Assembly (NCBI GenBank): GCA_021775385.1
Contig: JAJFHW010000356.1
Coordinates: 1 to 14,375, forward strand
DNA: 14,375 nt
Source: Hyphomicrobiales bacterium
GTDB taxonomy: Bacteria > Pseudomonadota > Alphaproteobacteria > Rhizobiales > HXMU1428-3
Reading direction: 5' to 3'
Shown: positions 6,246-12,566 of the stretch, in pieces
Layout of the letters: every line of letters begins with the position of its first letter
Numbering within the stretch: position 1 is the stretch's first letter
Notes under the pieces: model-generated
What the model saw: only the letters and a program-made list of their open reading frames with translations
What the model was told of the DNA's origin: nothing
Database searches by the model: none
Made by a program: the position numbers and the translations under genes

Positions 6246-7262
6246 GTGATCCAGAAAAATTGGCAAGAACTTATTAAACCAGGTAAGTTAGACATTCAGG
6301 GTGGTCGTGACCCTAAACGGCAAGCGACAGCTACTGCTGAGCCGCTAGAGCGCGGTTTTGGTATGACGCTTGGTAACGCAATTCGCCGTGTTTTACTTTC
6401 TTCATTGCGCGGTGCAGCGATTACTTCAGTTCACATTGATAGTGTTCTGCATGAGTTTTCTTCTATTACCGGTGTTCGTGAAGATGTGACAAACATTGTT
6501 TTGAACATTAAAGAGATTGCACTTAAGGCTCACTCTGAAGGCACGAAGCGCATGGTGCTTCAAAAAACTGGCCCAGGTGTTGTACGTGCAGGTGATATTG
6601 AAGCTGGTTCTGAAATTGAAGTTTTGAACCCTGAACATGTTATTTGTAACCTTGACGATGGCGCGTCTATTCATATGGAATTTACCGCTGACACTGGTAA
6701 AGGTTATGTACCTGCTGATCGTAACCGTCCTGAAGATGCTCCAATTGGTCTTATACCAGTTGATGCGCTTTATAGCCCGGTTCGTAAAGTATCTTATAAG
6801 GTTGAGAATACCCGCGAAGGTCAAATTCTTGATTATGATAAATTGATTTTGGACATCCACACGGATGGTTCAATTGTTCCTGAAGATGCAATTGCACTTG
6901 CTGCTCGTATTCTTCAAGATCAGCTAAGCATTTTTGTGAACTTTGAAGAGCCACAAAAAGAAGTTGTTGAAGAAAAGCAACCTGAACTTGAATTCAATGC
7001 TGCTCTTCTGAAGAAGGTTGATGAGCTTGAGCTTTCTGTTCGCTCTGCAAATTGCCTGAAGAACGATAACATTGTTTATATTGGTGATCTTATTCAGAAA
7101 ACCGAAGCAGAAATGTTACGTACACCAAATTTTGGACGTAAGTCCTTGAACGAAATTAAAGAAGTTTTAGCTGGTATGGGGCTGCACTTGGGTATGGAAG
7201 TACCGAATTGGCCACCTGAGAATATTGAAGAACTCGCTAAACGCTTTGAAGATCATTATTAA
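6246..7262 (+). CDS. rpoA: DNA-directed RNA polymerase subunit alpha
   Basis: A 338-residue alpha subunit, which dimerises to nucleate RNA polymerase assembly and contacts UP elements and activators. The N-terminal domain (about 1-235) carries [20 protein letters not shown] (34-53), needed for dimerisation and beta binding. A charged linker ([16 protein letters not shown], about 234-249) leads to the C-terminal domain (about 255-325). [10 protein letters not shown] places R266, N269 and K272 at the positions of the E. coli DNA-binding residues R265, N268 and K271. [18 protein letters not shown] completes it. The GTG start is set by aaaggtga (6232-6239) and the conserved [12 protein letters not shown] opening. 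Confidence 0.98.
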   Translation: MIQKNWQELIKPGKLDIQGGRDPKRQATATAEPLERGFGMTLGNAIRRVLLSSLRGAAITSVHIDSVLHEFSSITGVREDVTNIVLNIKEIALKAHSEGTKRMVLQKTGPGVVRAGDIEAGSEIEVLNPEHVICNLDDGASIHMEFTADTGKGYVPADRNRPEDAPIGLIPVDALYSPVRKVSYKVENTREGQILDYDKLILDIHTDGSIVPEDAIALAARILQDQLSIFVNFEEPQKEVVEEKQPELEFNAALLKKVDELELSVRSANCLKNDNIVYIGDLIQKTEAEMLRTPNFGRKSLNEIKEVLAGMGLHLGMEVPNWPPENIEELAKRFEDHY

Positions 7263-7313
7263 GTTTAAGTCGCCATTATCTAGAAGATATTTGGTTAGGT
7301 TAGGAGAACACCC

Positions 7314-7742
7314 ATGCGCCATGGTATGAAGGGGCGGAAGTTAAATAAGACGTCTAGTCATAAGAAAGCTATGTTTGCTAATATGGCTTCAGCGCTTATT
7401 AAGCACGAGCAAATTATTACAACATTGCCAAAAGCTAAAGAACTAAAGCGTGTTATGGATCGCCTTGTTACTTTGGGTAAAAGAGGCAATCTTCATTCTC
7501 GCCGGCTAGCAGCTGCTCGTCTTCGTGATGAAGCAATGGCTAAGAAGCTGTTTGATGTGTTAGCAGAACGTTATAAAGACCGTAATGGTGGATATACACG
7601 CGTTCTTAAAGCTGGCTATCGTTATGGTGATAGTGCACCAGTTGCTGTTATTGAGCTTGTTGATCGTGATGAAAGTGCACGCGGTCAAGATTCAGGTCCA
7701 AAAGCTGACTTTACAAAAGACGAAGAAGAAGTTGCTGCATAA
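7314..7742 (+). CDS. rplQ: 50S ribosomal protein L17
   Basis: A 142-residue L17 starting [20 protein letters not shown]. The N-terminal core (1-118) includes [20 protein letters not shown] and the [26 protein letters not shown] block. A charged tail follows (about 119-142), longer than in E. coli and usual in this class. L17 lies near the peptide tunnel exit on the large subunit. A clean aggaga Shine-Dalgarno precedes it (7301-7306). It is the last gene of the cluster and is followed within 25 bases by a strong terminator. Confidence 0.98.
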   Translation: MRHGMKGRKLNKTSSHKKAMFANMASALIKHEQIITTLPKAKELKRVMDRLVTLGKRGNLHSRRLAAARLRDEAMAKKLFDVLAERYKDRNGGYTRVLKAGYRYGDSAPVAVIELVDRDESARGQDSGPKADFTKDEEEVAA

Positions 7743-7766
7743 GCTCTTTTTCAAATTTATAAATTT

Positions 7767-7806
7767 AAAAAGCCAGCCTAAAATTTTAGGCTGGCTTTTT
7801 ATTTAT
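7767..7806 (+). terminator. Rho-independent terminator of the ribosomal cluster
   Basis: AAAAAGCCAGCCTAAAA (7767-7783) is followed directly by its exact reverse complement (7784-7800), a 17-bp perfect arm, and the right arm runs into T-rich DNA (7796-7806). With A5 on the left and T5 on the right it could also work on the minus strand for the opposing transporter gene group. Confidence 0.95.
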
Positions 7807-7839
7807 TTGGATTAGGAACTGCAATGAAAATTTTTTAAT

Positions 7840-7998
7840 TGCACGGAATTTGAACTTCTTCGTTAGTCTGAAACAACAGGTAGGCCTTTTGGAAATGGTG
7901 AGTGGATTGAGAATCTAGAAAACATTACTGGGCAACAGTTAAAGCCTTTTAAAAGTGGACCCAAAAGTAAGAACTCAAAAAGAGTGCAAAATAAGTAA
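7840..7998 (+). pseudogene. Remnant of an IS200-like / REP-associated tyrosine transposase (C-terminal end)
   Basis: One frame reads TEFELLR, a TAG stop (7864-7866), then SETTGRPFGNGEWIENLENI and TGQQLKPFKSGPKSKN..., ending at TAA 7996-7998. The pattern (L)R-x-SE-x-TGRP(L/F)G, followed by an (F/W)I-x-x-LE-x-x-(T/L)G-x-x-L segment and a basic GPK tail, is the typical C-terminus of Y1_Tnp-family transposases of the REP-associated type. The catalytic HUH and tyrosine region is absent upstream, where rplQ and its terminator lie. There is also an internal stop, so only a dead 3' fragment remains. Recognition is from motif memory, not a search. Confidence 0.7.
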
Positions 7999-8150
7999 AC
8001 TTTCCCATCTTTTACTGTGTTGGTGAGAACACAGACTTTATAGCAGGCAACATCGCGTCTAAATCAAAAGATCTATCACTCGACACAGGCAGGTTGGCCT
8101 TCAGTGACCTTCTCGAAAAAGACAAATCCAAAAACGTTGGCGGCTTATGA
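7995..8150 (+). pseudogene. Unidentified open frame without a start codon, possible gene remnant
   Basis: A frame free of stops from 7995 to a TGA at 8148-8150 encodes about 51 residues, including ENTDFIAGNIASKSKDLSLD and RLAFSDLLEKDKSKNVGGL. It has balanced composition and reads like protein, but it lacks any ATG or GTG; only a TTG (8094) occurs. It lies in a different frame from the transposase remnant and just beyond it. I recognise no family. It could be the tail of a second gene destroyed in the same rearrangement, or chance. Together with the neighbouring entries it accounts for most of the 7801-8159 stretch. Confidence 0.2.
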
Positions 8151-8159
8151 GTTTGCTGA

Positions 8160-8285
8160 TTAGCAGATACGGAATTCTTCTAACAAATATGACATGGCTG
8201 GCGTTTGATAGAGACTGACAACAGCGCTTGCAGCAATCAGAGCAAGTATCAGTAACGCCACTTTTATAGGAACAGAGAGTGTCAT
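8160..8285 (-). CDS. Putative 41-residue single-helix membrane protein coupled to the MFS transporter
   Basis: On the minus strand the MFS stop codon overlaps an ATG by ATGA (8282-8285). The new frame runs 41 codons to TAA at 8160-8162. It starts MTLSVPIK, has a hydrophobic stretch at about residues 9-25 (VALLILALIAASAVVSL), and ends PAMSYLLEEFRIC. One short basic N-terminal side, one membrane helix and a polar C-terminus make a credible small membrane protein, and the four-base overlap suggests translational coupling, as seen for transporter accessory subunits. No separate Shine-Dalgarno is visible. Function unknown; a partner, stabiliser or regulator of the MFS protein is an inference from position. 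Confidence 0.6.
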   Translation of the reverse strand: MTLSVPIKVALLILALIAASAVVSLYQTPAMSYLLEEFRIC

Positions 8286-9616
8286 ATTGCTGCTCGTTTT
8301 TCTCTCTCGGCTACAGGTGTTTCAGTTATTGGCCAGTTTAATAAAGCTGAGAGAAAGCTAAAGCCAATGGCCAGATACCAGACTATATCATAATTTCCTG
8401 TTTTGTCATAAACGTAGCCGCCTAACCAGCCGCCTATGAATGATCCAAGCTGGTGCCAGAAGAAAACAACTCCGCCTAGCATAGACATATGTTTGACGCC
8501 CCACACGGAAGCAACAGTGCCGTTTGTAAGGGGAACTGTTGAGAGCCAAAATAATCCCATTAGCAGGCCAAAGGCGTAGGCGGTGTAGGTTGAAATCGGC
8601 AATAATATAAAGGCGGCTATAACCAACCCTCTTAGAAAATAAAGATAAGAGAGTAGCATTGGCTTGCGTTGTCTGCCGCCCCAGAGGCCGGCATAGTAGG
8701 TTCCTATGATATTTACTAGTCCTATGAGAGCGAGTACTGTAGTGGCTACTGATGCGTCCAGGTTTCTATCTGATAAATATAGTGGCAAGTGAACGCTGAT
8801 GAAAACGACCTGAAATCCACATGCGAAGAAGCCAAGGGAGAGTAACCAGAAATCTCGCATGGATAAGGCTTCTTTAATCGCTTCATAGGGGCTTATGTTT
8901 AACACTTTTGGATCGGCTTCGGTTTTAGGTTCTTTCAAGCCGAATGCCAATGGGAACATTATGAGAGCCATGAGCGAGAGTGCGACTAGTGCGCCGTGCC
9001 AATCTAACCAGGTTAGGAGGCCAAGGCTGACGGGCAACATAATGAATTGACCAAATGAGCCAACAGACATGGCTATGCCCATAGCTAAAGATCTTTGCTC
9101 AGGTTTTACCAAGCGACTGATTGTACCAAAGATAACAGGAAATGTTGTGCCGGATAGTCCAACACCAATGAAGATACCGGCCCCTAGTATGAAACATGTT
9201 TGAGCTATTTCATCAAAATTAGCGTTTAGCTGATCTGCGTTAAAGCCGATCATTGAGGCGGTTTGAATGACGTAGGATGTGACTGTGGTTATATCTGCCA
9301 TAATCCAAAGGCCTGCTGCATAGAGAATTGCACCAGTTGTGACTATTATTGGTGAGCCATATTTATCGGCTAGGAGCCCTGTAAAGGGTTGAGCTATGCC
9401 CCAGACTAGATTTTGAAGGGCAATCGCAAAAGCAAAGACTTGAACACCCCATTGCATTTCAGCACTTACAGGTTTTAAGAACAGACCAAACCCGTGCCTG
9501 ATCCCAAGGGAGAATAGAATGATAATTGAGCCGCAAATTAGGGCGACCAATGCAGCTCCCCAACGAGACGATTGTTCATCATTTGGCATTTTTAACTGGT
9601 TAGACGTGCTATTCAC
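8282..9616 (-). CDS. Major facilitator superfamily transporter
   Basis: A 444-residue inner-membrane transporter with about 12 hydrophobic helices. The GTG at 9616 is preferred because aaagga (9629-9624) lies 7 bases upstream; a longer frame from TTG at 9640 has no such signal. The loop between helices 2 and 3 carries GLLADKYGS (residues 80-88), the MFS motif A. The early RHGFGLFLKPVSAEMQW (40-56) and VGLSGTTFPVIFG (152-164) resemble the monocarboxylate/oxalate-formate antiporter branch. About 30 polar residues (110-140, with FNADQLNANFDE) are inserted between helices 3 and 4, unlike most relatives. Substrate unknown. It lies downstream of a MarR regulator and overlaps a small membrane ORF. 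Confidence 0.93.
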   Translation of the reverse strand: MNSTSNQLKMPNDEQSSRWGAALVALICGSIIILFSLGIRHGFGLFLKPVSAEMQWGVQVFAFAIALQNLVWGIAQPFTGLLADKYGSPIIVTTGAILYAAGLWIMADITTVTSYVIQTASMIGFNADQLNANFDEIAQTCFILGAGIFIGVGLSGTTFPVIFGTISRLVKPEQRSLAMGIAMSVGSFGQFIMLPVSLGLLTWLDWHGALVALSLMALIMFPLAFGLKEPKTEADPKVLNISPYEAIKEALSMRDFWLLSLGFFACGFQVVFISVHLPLYLSDRNLDASVATTVLALIGLVNIIGTYYAGLWGGRQRKPMLLSYLYFLRGLVIAAFILLPISTYTAYAFGLLMGLFWLSTVPLTNGTVASVWGVKHMSMLGGVVFFWHQLGSFIGGWLGGYVYDKTGNYDIVWYLAIGFSFLSALLNWPITETPVAEREKRAAI

Positions 9617-9712
9617 GGTCTTTTCCTTTGGGTGATACAATTTAATTAGAGCAGTCTTTTTTAAGTATTCAATGGGAGCTCTTGGCTTTTGGATGAAACG
9701 CTCTAAGCCGAT

Positions 9713-10138
9713 TTATTTTGATTTATCTTTGAAGTCTTTATTAAATTCTGTGAGTTGGTTGAGACGCTTTTGTGTTTCTTCATCCAGAATTTCATGGACC
9801 TGATGTTGTGTTTTTTCCCAATAGGGAGTTGCTATTTCTATGGCTTCTTCGGCTTTTTTTGTTAGGTGAATGACTTTTGAACGTTCATCCTTCCCACAAG
9901 CTAGAGTTACTAAGCCGTCTCGCTCTAATACTTTTAGATTTCTGCCCAAGGTACTTCTGTCCAAATTGACGATTGGCGCGAATTCACTAATTGTCGATGG
10001 TCCAGCATTTTGTAACCGTCTGAGAAGGCGGAACATGGTTATTTTTAGCCCAGAAGGAACTAGAGCTCTGTCGTATAGTTCAGTTAATGAGAGGGCTGCT
10101 TCACGTAAGGATGTACAGAGGCAAGGTTTTACAGTCAT
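9713..10138 (-). CDS. MarR-family transcriptional regulator
   Basis: A 141-residue winged-helix regulator. N-terminal dimerisation helices include LREAALSLTELYDRAL (11-26). The winged HTH spans about 46-93: STISEFAPIVNLDRSTLGRN as helix-turn-helix and GKDERSKVIHLT as the wing with its DER motif. MarR proteins are dimeric repressors released by small ligands or oxidation. A C-x-C pair (C6, C8) and C81 could sense oxidants or metal, which is inference. It is upstream of and co-oriented with the MFS gene (97-base gap), so that gene is the likely target, together with itself. No Shine-Dalgarno precedes the ATG; a promoter is placed so that the message may be leaderless. Confidence 0.93.
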   Translation of the reverse strand: MTVKPCLCTSLREAALSLTELYDRALVPSGLKITMFRLLRRLQNAGPSTISEFAPIVNLDRSTLGRNLKVLERDGLVTLACGKDERSKVIHLTKKAEEAIEIATPYWEKTQHQVHEILDEETQKRLNQLTEFNKDFKDKSK

Positions 10139-10144
10139 GATGTA

Positions 10145-10172
10145 GGTATATACCCGTATAATAAATTGTCAA
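10145..10172 (-). promoter_or_regulatory. MarR promoter with overlapping operator-like dyads
   Basis: On the minus strand TTGACA (10172-10167) is a perfect -35, followed after 16 bases by TATACC (10150-10145). This predicts a start at about 10138, the A of the marR-like ATG, hence a leaderless transcript. The -10 lies in a perfect palindrome GGTATATACC (10145-10154) and overlaps a second dyad TATAC-CC-GTATA (10149-10160). Binding there would block polymerase, as expected for MarR autorepression. Confidence 0.6.
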
Positions 10173-10240
10173 GCACGAATGTAATGAGAATTGGATGTGA
10201 GAGGGGGATGGCTTTTTCTGCTAATGCTGAAAGGAATATA

Positions 10241-10289
10241 AAATAACAAGCCTCTCCAGGTATTATTGGCCCAGAGAGGCTTGTTATTT
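10241..10289 (-). terminator. Terminator of the SRPBCC gene
   Basis: A 16-bp perfect inverted repeat, AAATAACAAGCCTCTC (10241-10256) against 10274-10289, with a 17-base loop. On the minus strand it begins 47 bases after the SRPBCC stop and is followed by TTATATTCC, a moderately T-rich end. It separates the SRPBCC transcription unit from the MarR promoter. The rest of 10173-10240 shows nothing clear. Confidence 0.8.
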
Positions 10290-10336
10290 AGTTTAGACTA
10301 AGAATAGAAATTTTACTCAATTAAAGAGGGGGGGGA

Positions 10337-10816
10337 TTAATTTCCTAGCTCTTTTGAAAGAGCATCAAAACCAGCTTGGTAGATGCCAGCAATTATATCA
10401 GCTGCTTCTTTGTCAGTTTTCCCTTTTGCATCAAATTTGCTCGACCAAGTTAACTTTGTTTTTTTGCCTTCTGGGGCGATTTCAATTGTTGCCGCATAAT
10501 TTGCGATGGGAAGGGGGCTTTTTTCAATGGTGTATGAATAGCTGGTGTCTGTTTTCTTTGTGAATTTTTCTACAATGATAGCGCCATCACCAAGTGTGAG
10601 ATTGCGAATAAGGTCATCTCCTTTTTTCACTTCTTCACATTTTGCTACAGCTGGATGCCAGTCTGCAATGGCGCACCATCCACCGACTTTTTTCCATGTT
10701 GTTGCGATATCACTGCCTAAGACAACTTCTTTTTTTACTTCAACAGCTAGCGCAGCAGTGCTTGTAAGTGCACAGAAAGCTCCGATGATTGCAGTTTTTG
10801 TTATAGTTTTTAACAT
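10337..10816 (-). CDS. Exported SRPBCC-fold (polyketide cyclase/dehydrase-like) protein
   Basis: A 159-residue protein with an N-terminal signal peptide: K3/K7, a hydrophobic core to about residue 22, and an ALA cleavage site after A24. The mature part looks like a START/SRPBCC ligand-binding fold: EVVLGSDIATTWKKVGGWCA opens the first strand and helix, DWHPAV (52-57) is the typical W-H-P loop, and a C-terminal long helix (KEAADIIAGIYQAGFDALSK) closes the cavity. C48 and C60 flank the WHP loop and could form a disulfide in the periplasm. Ligand unknown. The start is supported by a gggagag Shine-Dalgarno. It has its own terminator and runs divergently from the htrA-like gene. A C8 run follows its stop. 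Confidence 0.88.
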   Translation of the reverse strand: MLKTITKTAIIGAFCALTSTAALAVEVKKEVVLGSDIATTWKKVGGWCAIADWHPAVAKCEEVKKGDDLIRNLTLGDGAIIVEKFTKKTDTSYSYTIEKSPLPIANYAATIEIAPEGKKTKLTWSSKFDAKGKTDKEAADIIAGIYQAGFDALSKELGN

Positions 10817-10841
10817 TTTACTCTCCCTAAATTTTGTGTTG

Positions 10842-10933
10842 TAAGCATTAAGCTTTCATTGCTTAATAGCAATGTGATTACCATAAGAAATATGTAATGA
10901 AATGTAATAAATAATGACATTTCTCTGAGAGAA
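10842..10933. promoter_or_regulatory. Dyad symmetries in the divergent SRPBCC/htrA spacer
   Basis: Within the 208-base divergent gap: TAAGCA (10842-10847)/TGCTTA (10860-10865), CATTGC (10857-10862)/GCAATG (10869-10874), GAAATGT (10899-10905)/ACATTTC (10917-10923), and TTCTCT-G-AGAGAA (10921-10933). The last two overlap and have operator-like spacing. Both flanking promoters must lie here or next to it, but no clear -35/-10 pair stands out on either strand. Confidence 0.35.
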
Positions 10934-11024
10934 CCATAAATTCGTTTTAATATGTTGATTTAATTACAAAGTTAGTCGACACAAGTTGTTGATATTTAGA
11001 TTTTGAGATGTTTGGAGTGTTTGG

Positions 11025-12458
11025 ATGTATCATAAATTAAGGCAGATTGCCTTATTGATAGGTGTGTTATCAATTGTATTTGAGGCGATGTTTAGTACGA
11101 CTGCTTTGGCTCGGGTACCGGAATCTGAGGCAGACATTAAACTTTCCTTTGCACCGATTGTTAGGGACGCAGCTCCTGCAGTTGTGAATGTTTATGTGCG
11201 TCACAAGGCGGTGAAAAAGCAATTTCGCTCTCCTTTATTGAGAGATCCATTTTTCAGGCATTTTTTTGGTAACAAGCTTAACCGTCAACGTAGGAACCGG
11301 ATGAAAAATTCGCTTGGTTCTGGAGTTATTTTACGCCCCAATGGAATTGTTGTGACCAATTATCATGTTATTAAAGGCGGCGAGAATGGTGAGATTAAGG
11401 TTGCGTTGCAAGACAAGCGCGAATTTGTTGCACACATCATTTTAAAAGACGAAGAAACAGATCTGGCTGTTTTGAAAATTGATAATCGTGATGGTGAAAA
11501 ATTTCCGTTTTTACGGTTTGAAGATTCAGATCAATTAGAGGTTGGTGACTTGGTTCTGGCGATTGGCAATCCGTTTGGGGTCGGTCAAACAGTGACCAGC
11601 GGCATTGTTTCGGCTTTGGCGCGGACACGAGTTGGTGCGGCTGACTTTCAATCTTTTATTCAAACAGATGCTGCGATTAACCCTGGTAACTCCGGTGGTG
11701 CCCTGGTTGATATGCATGGTCGTTTGATCGGCATAAATACGGCGATTTATTCTAAATCTGGTGGCTCAAACGGCATTGGGTTTGCTATTCCTTCTAATAT
11801 GGTGAAGTTGGTTGTTAACTCAGCAATGAAGGGGAAGAAGGTTACTCGTCCCTGGTTTGGTGCAAAGCTACAAAGAATAACACCGGACATCGCTCGCTCG
11901 CTTGGGTTAGATCGACCTAGTGGAGCTTTGGTTACACGGGTTTATGAAGCTAGTCCTGCTCAATTTGCGGGTTTGAAAAGTGGTGATGTTGTTTTGAATG
12001 TTGGTGGTCATTCTGTTGATGACCCACGTAGTTTCCATTTTCGCTTTGCGACAATGGAGTTGGGAGGACGTGCACGTTTAACTGTTTTTCGAAAAGGCAG
12101 AAATGTTAAAAAAGATATCGCTTTAATTGAAGCTCCTTTTACGCCAGCCCCTAATAAAAAGGTACTTAGAGGTAACCATCCATTTAGTGGTGCCCATATT
12201 GCCAACCTTTCTCCTGGTCTAGCGGAAGATATTGACCTTGATGATATTGATGGTGTGGTGATTACGGGAGTTGTACGCCGTAGTTTTGCGTCATCTGTTG
12301 GGTTTCGTAAAAAAGATATTATCGTTAGCTTGAACAATAATCCGATTTTATCAGTCAAGGAATTGCAGTCATCAGTTAAAAATAACTTTAGAGTTTGGCG
12401 AATTGAAATCAAGCGCGGTAAGCGTATCCTGCGCCTTGTATTACCTGGTGGAAAATAG
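11025..12458 (+). CDS. Periplasmic HtrA/Deg-family serine protease
   Basis: A 477-residue trypsin-like protease for envelope protein quality control. A signal peptide (LRQIALLIGVLSIVFEAMFS, cleavage near ALA at 27-29) exports it. The catalytic triad is visible: H114 in TNYHVI, D146 in EETDLAVLKI, S223 in NPGNSGGAL. PDZ1 (about 270-365) and a more diverged PDZ2 (about 385-475) follow; PDZ2 retains a GFRKKDIIVSLNN core. The Q-linker loop after residue 60 is basic and short. It belongs to the DegP/DegQ/MucD group; which one cannot be told. ggag (11014-11017) precedes the ATG. rarA follows after 108 bases. Confidence 0.95.
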   Translation: MYHKLRQIALLIGVLSIVFEAMFSTTALARVPESEADIKLSFAPIVRDAAPAVVNVYVRHKAVKKQFRSPLLRDPFFRHFFGNKLNRQRRNRMKNSLGSGVILRPNGIVVTNYHVIKGGENGEIKVALQDKREFVAHIILKDEETDLAVLKIDNRDGEKFPFLRFEDSDQLEVGDLVLAIGNPFGVGQTVTSGIVSALARTRVGAADFQSFIQTDAAINPGNSGGALVDMHGRLIGINTAIYSKSGGSNGIGFAIPSNMVKLVVNSAMKGKKVTRPWFGAKLQRITPDIARSLGLDRPSGALVTRVYEASPAQFAGLKSGDVVLNVGGHSVDDPRSFHFRFATMELGGRARLTVFRKGRNVKKDIALIEAPFTPAPNKKVLRGNHPFSGAHIANLSPGLAEDIDLDDIDGVVITGVVRRSFASSVGFRKKDIIVSLNNNPILSVKELQSSVKNNFRVWRIEIKRGKRILRLVLPGGK

Positions 12459-12520
12459 GGGTATGCCCCTTTGATGATAAGTGTTTAGAGATGCGGTCTT
12501 TAGTGCTGTGTCTCTAAGAC
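12457..12520 (+). other. Hairpins between the htrA-like gene and rarA
   Basis: AGGGG-TATG-CCCCT (12457-12470) overlaps the htrA stop codon, and TTAGAGA (12485-12491) pairs with TCTCTAA (12511-12517). GTCTT (12496-12500) can instead pair with AAGAC (12516-12520), so two of the stems exclude each other. None is followed by a T run, so these are not classical terminators. They may affect mRNA stability or processing between the two genes. Confidence 0.35.
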
Positions 12521-12566
12521 TTTCGATATTACATATTGTGATGTCATTTTTATAGTGGACCTTTAA

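Noticed and set aside
9617..9640. Longer N-terminus for the MFS transporter from TTG at 9640
   Set aside because: The GTG at 9616 has an aaagga Shine-Dalgarno at ideal spacing, and that sequence would lie inside the coding region if the TTG were used.
10328..10335. Run of eight G as a phase-variation tract
   Set aside because: It lies just after the SRPBCC stop codon, so slippage would not change the protein; possible sequencing ambiguity only.
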